The notes beneath the pieces were generated by a model, which was not told where the DNA came from, searched no databases, and was given only the letters and a program-made list of their open reading frames with translations. This document shows, piece after piece, positions 57,412-64,000 of a stretch of DNA of 64,000 nucleotides. The stretch's first letter is position 1. Every line of letters begins with the position of its first letter. Source of the DNA: Candidatus Desulfofervidus auxilii. GTDB lineage: Bacteria > Desulfobacterota > Desulfofervidia > Desulfofervidales > Desulfofervidaceae. The position numbers were made by a program, and so were the translations under genes. The DNA lies in the NCBI GenBank assembly GCA_030262725.1, contig JAJSZS010000010.1:19869-83868 (forward strand), written 5' to 3'.

Positions 57412-59970
57412 ATGAATCTTATTCAAGAAAGAAAAAATTTAATTAAGGACTATTTAAATAGTACTAGTGGGAAAGAAATAGTTTATCGTTATACTCAGTT
57501 AATAGATAACTTCGTAAAAGAACAATGGATAAAATTAGCTGAACCTAAATTGACAGATGAAGTAGCACTGATAGCCGTTGGGGGATATGGACGTAAAGAA
57601 ATGAGCTTTTATTCTGATGTGGATCTGCTTATTTTACATATAGATAAACCATCATCTGCTTTGCATGAAGTAGTCGTTTCATTTATTCAATCATTTTGGG
57701 ACCATAAAATTAGATTAGATCATAGCTTTCGTACAATAAAAGAGTGTTTATCTATTGCTAAAGATAACTTTTTAGCATTTATGGCTATGCTTACTCCTCG
57801 TTTTTTAATTGGAAATAATGAATTGTTTGAAGAACTTATACAAACTTTGCGAAAAAAATTAATTGAGCCACAAAAACATCAAATATTAAAAAATATTTGG
57901 GAGAGAAGAAAAAAACGCCATTTGCAATATAGTCAGCATACCCATTTTTTGGAGCCTAATCTTAAAAAAGGAATTGGTGGATTAAGAGATATTCATAATT
58001 TACAATGGGCAGCTATTATAGCATTTGGAAATGATGATTTAAAATTTCTTGAAACATTTGATTTACTTTCTACAGAAGAAAGAAAAAATTTAGAAGAAGC
58101 TTTGGATTTTCTTTGGAGAGTAAGAAATTGTTTACATTATTTAAGTAAACATGAAAATGATGAACTGTCCTTTGGCTATCAAGAAAAGATTGCTCAATTT
58201 TTAGGGTTTAAAGAGACAGAAAATATTAAAGCAGTAGAAAATTTTATGCGCATGTTTTTTACTTATACCTTTTCTATAAAACATATTACTAATTTATTTT
58301 TAAATCGTCTTTTAGAAAAACAAAAGATTTCCTTTTGGAAAAAATATGTTGCTCCAGGAATATATATCCAAAACAATCAATTGATTGTTAATGATGAAAA
58401 AATTTTTTTAAAACAACCTGCTCTTTTAGTAAAAATCTATACATGGGCTGCTAAATTTGGGGTAATGCTTTCTTTTAATACTCAACGTTTATTAAATAAA
58501 ACTATTTTAAAATTAAAATCTTCTCTTTGTAATAATCTAGAAATAAGGGATACTTTTTTAGAATTTTTGACTACTCCAAAAAACTTATTACCTTTTTTAG
58601 AAGATATGACATATCAGGGATTGCTCTGTGCTATTTTTCCTGAGTGGGAAAAAATTTTACATCTTCCTCAACATAATCTCTATCATGTTTATACAACAGA
58701 TTTACATGCTTTTCATACAATTAATGAAATAAAAAATTTGAGAGAGGGGAAATACAAAAAAGAATTTCCCATTTTTACAAAAGCAGCTCAATCAATAAAA
58801 GATGAAGAAATTGATATTTTATTTTTAGCTGCATTTTTTCATGACTTAGGTAAAGGGATTGGACATCCTCATCAAGAAGTAGGAGCAAAGGAAGTAGAAA
58901 AGATTTTAAAAAGATGGCAGTTGCCAATAGAAAAACAAAAAGAAATTCTTTGGTTAATCCGTTATCATCTTTTATTATCACATACAGCACAGAGAAGGGA
59001 TTTGGGAGAAGAAAAAATTATTATAGATACAGCTCAAATTGTTGGTAATTTAAATCGCTTAAAGATGCTTTATGTTCTTTCATTTGCTGATGCAAAGGCA
59101 AGTGGACCACGTGCTTTCACAGAATGGAAGATGACATTAATTACAGAACTTTTCCTAAAATTACAAAGGATATTGAAAAAAGGTGATTTCAGTCATGTAG
59201 ATATACGTGTGAAACTTCAAAAGATTAAAGAAAATTTAACTTTAAAATTAAAAGAAATTTTACCAGAAAATAAAGTTTTTTATTATTTAGAAATTCTTCC
59301 TCCACGCTATTTATTAAATACTCCTTTAAAAGAAATTTTATTTCATTTAGAATTTATACGTAAGCTTAATGGAAAATCAGCAATATTACACTGGGAAAAT
59401 CTGTCTTCATTAAATCATTATAAAGTAACAATAGCAAGTTGGGATGCACCTGGTTTGTTTGCTAAAATAGCAGGGACTTTTTCTTTACATGGATTCAATA
59501 TCTTAAATGCTCAAGCTTATACTTGGGGTAATAAAATTGCTTTAGATACATTTTGGCTGAATACAAAAAGTGAAATCCATAATACTTCTAAAAAATGGGA
59601 ACAAGTAGAAAGAGATTTATGTCGAGCTATAAAGGGAGAAATTGATTTAGAAAGATTATTAGAAAATAAATATCGTCCTAGCCTTTTTGCAAGAAAAGAC
59701 TTGCCATCTATTAATACAGAGATAAAAATAGATAATGAAACCTCAGATTTTTACACAATTATTGAAGTTTATACAGCAGATAAGCCTGCTTTGCTTTTTA
59801 AATTGGCACAATCATTATTTAAACTTGGTCTAAATATTCATGTAGCAAGGATTTCTACTCGTTTGGATCAAGTTGTGGATGTTTTTTATGTAGAAGAAAA
59901 AACAGGAGGGAAAATATATGATCAAAAAAAAATAGAAGAGATTAAAAAAACATTAACAAAAACTATTTAA
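57412..59970 (+). CDS. glnD: PII uridylyltransferase/uridylyl-removing enzyme
   Basis: Glutamine sensor that modifies GlnB. The 852 aa protein has an N-terminal nucleotidyltransferase domain (VGGYGRKEMSFYSDVDLLIL near residue 55) and GIGGLRDIHNLQW near 185. An HD domain for uridylyl removal (AAFFHDLGKGIGHPH near 475) and two C-terminal ACT domains (about 690-765 and 785-850) that bind glutamine follow. It starts three bases after glnB. Confidence 0.97.
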   Translation: MNLIQERKNLIKDYLNSTSGKEIVYRYTQLIDNFVKEQWIKLAEPKLTDEVALIAVGGYGRKEMSFYSDVDLLILHIDKPSSALHEVVVSFIQSFWDHKIRLDHSFRTIKECLSIAKDNFLAFMAMLTPRFLIGNNELFEELIQTLRKKLIEPQKHQILKNIWERRKKRHLQYSQHTHFLEPNLKKGIGGLRDIHNLQWAAIIAFGNDDLKFLETFDLLSTEERKNLEEALDFLWRVRNCLHYLSKHENDELSFGYQEKIAQFLGFKETENIKAVENFMRMFFTYTFSIKHITNLFLNRLLEKQKISFWKKYVAPGIYIQNNQLIVNDEKIFLKQPALLVKIYTWAAKFGVMLSFNTQRLLNKTILKLKSSLCNNLEIRDTFLEFLTTPKNLLPFLEDMTYQGLLCAIFPEWEKILHLPQHNLYHVYTTDLHAFHTINEIKNLREGKYKKEFPIFTKAAQSIKDEEIDILFLAAFFHDLGKGIGHPHQEVGAKEVEKILKRWQLPIEKQKEILWLIRYHLLLSHTAQRRDLGEEKIIIDTAQIVGNLNRLKMLYVLSFADAKASGPRAFTEWKMTLITELFLKLQRILKKGDFSHVDIRVKLQKIKENLTLKLKEILPENKVFYYLEILPPRYLLNTPLKEILFHLEFIRKLNGKSAILHWENLSSLNHYKVTIASWDAPGLFAKIAGTFSLHGFNILNAQAYTWGNKIALDTFWLNTKSEIHNTSKKWEQVERDLCRAIKGEIDLERLLENKYRPSLFARKDLPSINTEIKIDNETSDFYTIIEVYTADKPALLFKLAQSLFKLGLNIHVARISTRLDQVVDVFYVEEKTGGKIYDQKKIEEIKKTLTKTI

Positions 59971-59988
59971 TTTTATCAATTGCCCCCC

Positions 59989-60018
59989 TTGCATTTTCAA
60001 AAAAAATGTTTATATATG
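59989..60018 (+). promoter_or_regulatory. Promoter of groES-groEL
   Basis: TTGCAT at 59989-59994 and an AT-rich -10 region, TATATA at 60011-60016 or TATATG at 60013-60018 (spacers of 16 or 18). The predicted start overlaps the CIRCE operator. Confidence 0.6.
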
Positions 60019-60020
60019 TG

Positions 60021-60047
60021 TCAGCACTCATTAATAGTGAGTGCTAA
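60021..60047 (+). promoter_or_regulatory. CIRCE operator (HrcA site)
   Basis: Inverted repeat TCAGCACTC-N9-GAGTGCTAA, one mismatch from the CIRCE consensus TTAGCACTC-N9-GAGTGCTAA. It sits at the expected transcription start, upstream of groES, so heat-shock control by HrcA is likely. hrcA itself is not in the window. Confidence 0.93.
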
Positions 60048-60071
60048 TAAATAGGAAAGGAGGTTGAAGCG

Positions 60072-60362
60072 ATGAAGATCAGACCTTTGCATGATCGGGT
60101 ACTTGTGAAAAGGATAGAAGAAGAGACAAAGACAAAAGGTGGTATTATTATACCTGATACTGCTAAAGAAAAGCCCATAAAGGGCGAAGTAATAGCAGTT
60201 GGTGAAGGTCGGATTTTGGATAATGGGCAAAAGGTGCCTATGTCAGTAAAAGTAGGTGATAAGATAATTTTTAGCAAATATGCAGGTACAGAAATTAAAA
60301 TTGAAGGTGAGGAACATCTTATTATGAGAGAAGATGATATTTTAGGTGTAATTGAAGAATAA
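60072..60362 (+). CDS. groES: Co-chaperonin GroES
   Basis: Seven-fold lid of the GroEL chamber. The 96 aa protein has the N-terminal [14 protein letters not shown], the mobile loop [10 protein letters not shown] near residue 22 and the C-terminal [18 protein letters not shown] site precedes the ATG. It is followed by groEL after 24 bases. Confidence 0.98.
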   Translation: MKIRPLHDRVLVKRIEEETKTKGGIIIPDTAKEKPIKGEVIAVGEGRILDNGQKVPMSVKVGDKIIFSKYAGTEIKIEGEEHLIMREDDILGVIEE

Positions 60363-60371
60363 AATCTTTAA

Positions 60372-62015
<1,644 letters not shown>

Positions 62016-62017
62016 TT

Positions 62018-62048
62018 AAAAAAAGCCCCGCCTAAAGCGGGGCTTTTT
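62018..62048. terminator. Bidirectional terminator between groEL and the DUF1614 gene
   Basis: The arms AAAAAGCCCCGC (ending 62031) and GCGGGGCTTTTT (62037-62048) enclose a CTAAA loop, with A and T tracts on both sides. It can end groEL on the plus strand and the DUF1614 transcript on the minus strand. Confidence 0.93.
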
Positions 62049-62051
62049 ATT

Positions 62052-62717
62052 TTAAGCTAAAAGCACTGCTAATATTCCTGTAAAAAAGATTCCATCAAAT
62101 GTTCCTGCTCCACCAATAGAGACAATAGGAGCTTTTAATTCTTTGATTCGATTGAGATTCATTAAATCTGCACCAATTAATGTACCAAGTGTTCCAGCAA
62201 TATAGGCTAAGGCAGGAGCATGCTCTGTATCAAGGATTAAGGCAATTAAAGCGGCTGTAATTGGAGGGATAAAGACTGGTACAGTAATGCCAAGACCTGG
62301 TATAGGTTTGGCAAAACGATGGGTAATAAAAGTTACAGTTGTTATTGCAAGAATAATCTTAAATATACCTCCAAATTTTGCTGTAAGATAAAGAGAGATT
62401 AAAATAGGTATTATTGCCCCACCTACATTAATGGCAATAATAGTATAACTTGAGGAGTAATATGGGATTTTTACTTTTATTCCCCAATAAGTAATTACTT
62501 CTTTAACTATCAATTGTGGACTAGGCATTTTTTTTATTGGAATATTTATAAAACTTCCTAAAAGACAAATAAATAAAAGTCCCATCATGTATTCTGCTGG
62601 AATGCCTATTTTGGTAAAGGCATAACTAATAAGCCCAAGGTGAAGGAGGGCAAAAAGAAAAAGCCAAATAAAGAAAAAGAAAAAAATAAATAAAAGTAAA
62701 AAAGGTGGAAAAAACAT
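62052..62717 (-). CDS. DUF1614 family membrane protein
   Basis: 221 aa with about six hydrophobic helices and a Phe-rich first helix. GTLGTLIGADLMNL near residue 180 and SIGGAGTFDGIFFTG near 200 are typical of DUF1614, a family of unknown function with acidic residues inside late helices. It starts one base after the cutA stop, so the two are co-transcribed. The groEL terminator lies just past its stop. Confidence 0.85.
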   Translation of the reverse strand: MFFPPFLLLFIFFFFFIWLFLFALLHLGLISYAFTKIGIPAEYMMGLLFICLLGSFINIPIKKMPSPQLIVKEVITYWGIKVKIPYYSSSYTIIAINVGGAIIPILISLYLTAKFGGIFKIILAITTVTFITHRFAKPIPGLGITVPVFIPPITAALIALILDTEHAPALAYIAGTLGTLIGADLMNLNRIKELKAPIVSIGGAGTFDGIFFTGILAVLLA

Positions 62718-63029
62718 TTAGGTAACCTTTTTTAGCCAATCCAGATAGGTAGTAGAGCCTTTCTCTATAGGTAGGGCAATGATTTCTGGCACTTGATAAC
62801 TATGAAGGGAAGTTATTTTTTCTTTTAGAGATTCAAATTTTTCTGTTCTTGTTTTTATGATAAGTAATACTTCAGAATCTTCACAAACTTTTCCTTCCCA
62901 AAAATAAATTGATTTGATTTTAGATAAAATATTTACACAACCAGCAAGATGTTCTTCTACTAAGACTTTAGCAATCTTTTCTGCTTCTTCTTCAGAAGAA
63001 GTAGTAACAAATACAACAATAAAATCCAT
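62718..63029 (-). CDS. cutA: CutA divalent-ion tolerance family protein
   Basis: Small trimeric protein of 103 aa related to PII in fold. TTSSEEEAEKIAKVLVEEHLAGCVN near the N-terminus, FWEGKVCEDSEVLLIIKT near residue 47 and HSYQVPEIIALPI near 80 are typical. Linked to copper tolerance in E. coli; the general role is unsettled. No Shine-Dalgarno sequence precedes it, and the promoter ends six bases before the ATG. Confidence 0.93.
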   Translation of the reverse strand: MDFIVVFVTTSSEEEAEKIAKVLVEEHLAGCVNILSKIKSIYFWEGKVCEDSEVLLIIKTRTEKFESLKEKITSLHSYQVPEIIALPIEKGSTTYLDWLKKVT

Positions 63030-63035
63030 AAAAAA

Positions 63036-63064
63036 ATTTTACTTTAAAATAAATTATTTAGCAA
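63036..63064 (-). promoter_or_regulatory. Promoter of cutA-DUF1614, probably leaderless
   Basis: TTGCTA at 63064-63059, a 17-base spacer and TAAAAT at 63041-63036, exactly six bases before the cutA ATG at 63029. Initiation should fall on the start codon. Confidence 0.65.
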
Positions 63065-63156
63065 CTGTAAAACCCAAAATCCTTTTTGCCATACAAGAAA
63101 TTCATAATGTGCTATAAAAAGATTTTAAGTTTTAAATTAAACAAAAATGCCTTACT

Positions 63157-64000
63157 TTACTTCTTTCTTAAAAATCTTTTCCTTGATAAACCCAATCCAA
63201 TCAAACCTGAACCTAAAAGAAAAACGGTAGAAGGAATAGGAATAGGAGGAGCAGTTCCGACATGTTCTATATATTCTATTTCTAACTCTTCACCATTATA
63301 ATAAACTCCCTTTAAAGCTCCAGTTATACTTCCTAATGGACCAACTAGATATGCTTCACCATCGGTTCCAGAATTTGTTTCACTCCAATCATAAGTGCCA
63401 ATAAAAGAAACAAGTTCATCTATATCCCATTCTTGAAAAGGCTCTAAGTTACTTACGTCAAAAACAAAGGTAAACCCTGTAACAGTCGTTGTGCCAGAAT
63501 AATAACCAGAAAGAGAGAAGCTAGAAGTATTAGAATAAACTTTAAGTAAAACAGAAGCACTAAATTGGGTTTCTTCTCTTCCTGTCTCTGTAGAATAAAA
63601 AGTACCACTATATTGAGTGCCTAAGAAACTGGCTAGTTCACCAGTGCCTTCATGCATTATTCCTCTAATATCACCATCAATAGCGGAATGTCCAGATTCT
63701 CCTGGTTTTTTAGCTTCTACCCAATAACCTTCATAAAGTTGTCCATTTATTTCAGCTGTCCAAGAGCCAAATCCAAACCCATATCCTGCATAATCACCAG
63801 AGGTTATTGCCAACCAGTTAGATGTAACAAAGTAAGTTCCGCTAAAACATCCAGAGAGATTTCCGCTCCTGGTTGCGGTTTCTACATAAACATCTACATT
63901 TCCCGAAAATATCTGTGTCTCACTTTCTGAAATAAGAGTTAAATATGTCCTATCCGCCAATACTGCCGATGAAATACAAAGCGAAAATAAAAAAATAAAC
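63157..64000 (-). CDS. PEP-CTERM-like exported protein (5' end outside window)
   Basis: At least 281 codons in frame. Reading back past the TTG at 63960, the frame stays open to the window edge and encodes a hydrophobic stretch ending in SSAVLA-D, a signal peptide with a likely cleavage site, so the start lies beyond 64000. The middle is Ser/Thr/Gly/Tyr-rich, beta-prone and Cys-poor. The C-terminus has PIPSTVFLLGSGLIGLG followed by SRKRFLRKK: the motif, helix and basic tail of a PEP-CTERM sorting signal, with Ile in place of Glu. Exosortase would process it; none is in the window. Cargo function unknown. Confidence 0.82.
   Translation of the reverse strand, partial: FIFLFSLCISSAVLADRTYLTLISESETQIFSGNVDVYVETATRSGNLSGCFSGTYFVTSNWLAITSGDYAGYGFGFGSWTAEINGQLYEGYWVEAKKPGESGHSAIDGDIRGIMHEGTGELASFLGTQYSGTFYSTETGREETQFSASVLLKVYSNTSSFSLSGYYSGTTTVTGFTFVFDVSNLEPFQEWDIDELVSFIGTYDWSETNSGTDGEAYLVGPLGSITGALKGVYYNGEELEIEYIEHVGTAPPIPIPSTVFLLGSGLIGLGLSRKRFLRKK

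Overview
This is an AT-rich bacterial chromosome segment packed with housekeeping genes. I see no rRNA, tRNA, CRISPR array, phage or insertion sequence. The cell looks Gram-negative: it has a lipoprotein MltA, an HldD-like heptose epimerase, a TgpA/DUF58/MoxR set, a PEP-CTERM protein, PilS/PilR and a GlnE-GlnB-GlnD nitrogen cascade. It makes menaquinone by the futalosine route (mqnB, mqnD). Together this suggests an anaerobic, deltaproteobacteria-like lineage. A homologue of the archaeal AGOG DNA glycosylase hints at a thermophile or at exchange with archaea. The lineage is inferred, not proven.

Layout. 1-7604 (minus): one promoter and a Trp-codon leader/attenuator precede trpE-trpG-VKOR/thioredoxin-trpD-HAD-ROK-lepA-lepB, all nearly touching or overlapping. 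7620-11893: a DHH phosphoesterase, divergent from a GT4 glycosyltransferase and a glycogen debranching enzyme. 11934-16212: a Gld-type ABC exporter with DUF4340. 16274-19805: rpoZ-hypothetical-dnaJ-moaC-hisD, coupled by short overlaps. 19753-22663: pilR-pilS on the minus strand. 22724-26131: an unusually short uvrA convergent with a radical SAM gene. 26208-27790: an accessory patch with a tiny ORF, an AGOG-family glycosylase and a broken YaaA-like gene. 27805-44103 (minus): a colinear run acpS-nnr-tsaE-lysC-cimA-ATP-grasp-cysS-glgP-mltA-moxR-DUF58-tgpA-cca. 44203-46548: a PAS-rich hybrid kinase. 46545-48583 (minus): rph-rdgB-pdxJ. 48664-50449: tsaD-ksgA. 50442-54114 (minus): rpoD-mqnB-mqnD-hldD. 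54186-59970: glnE-glnB-glnD. 60021-62048: CIRCE-groES-groEL-terminator. 62052-64000 (minus): DUF1614, cutA and a PEP-CTERM gene that runs off the window.

Three observations stand out. First, the trp leader encodes a short peptide with three consecutive Trp codons. It is followed by three stem-loops that can re-pair in a relay, so Trp starvation probably controls not only trpEGD but also lepA, lepB, a disulfide-forming protein and a sugar kinase. Second, several first genes (trp leader, uvrA, tsaD, cutA, and nearly so pilR, acpS, rph) have a -10 hexamer 6-10 bases before the start codon and no Shine-Dalgarno sequence, suggesting leaderless mRNAs. Third, the AGOG-like glycosylase keeps both catalytic residues, carries an extra Cys-rich N-terminal region, and is translationally coupled to a frameshifted YaaA-like gene.

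No gene-free stretch exceeds 300 bases. The longest, 7411-7619, holds the trp leader. 26132-26343 holds only a possible 39-codon ORF.
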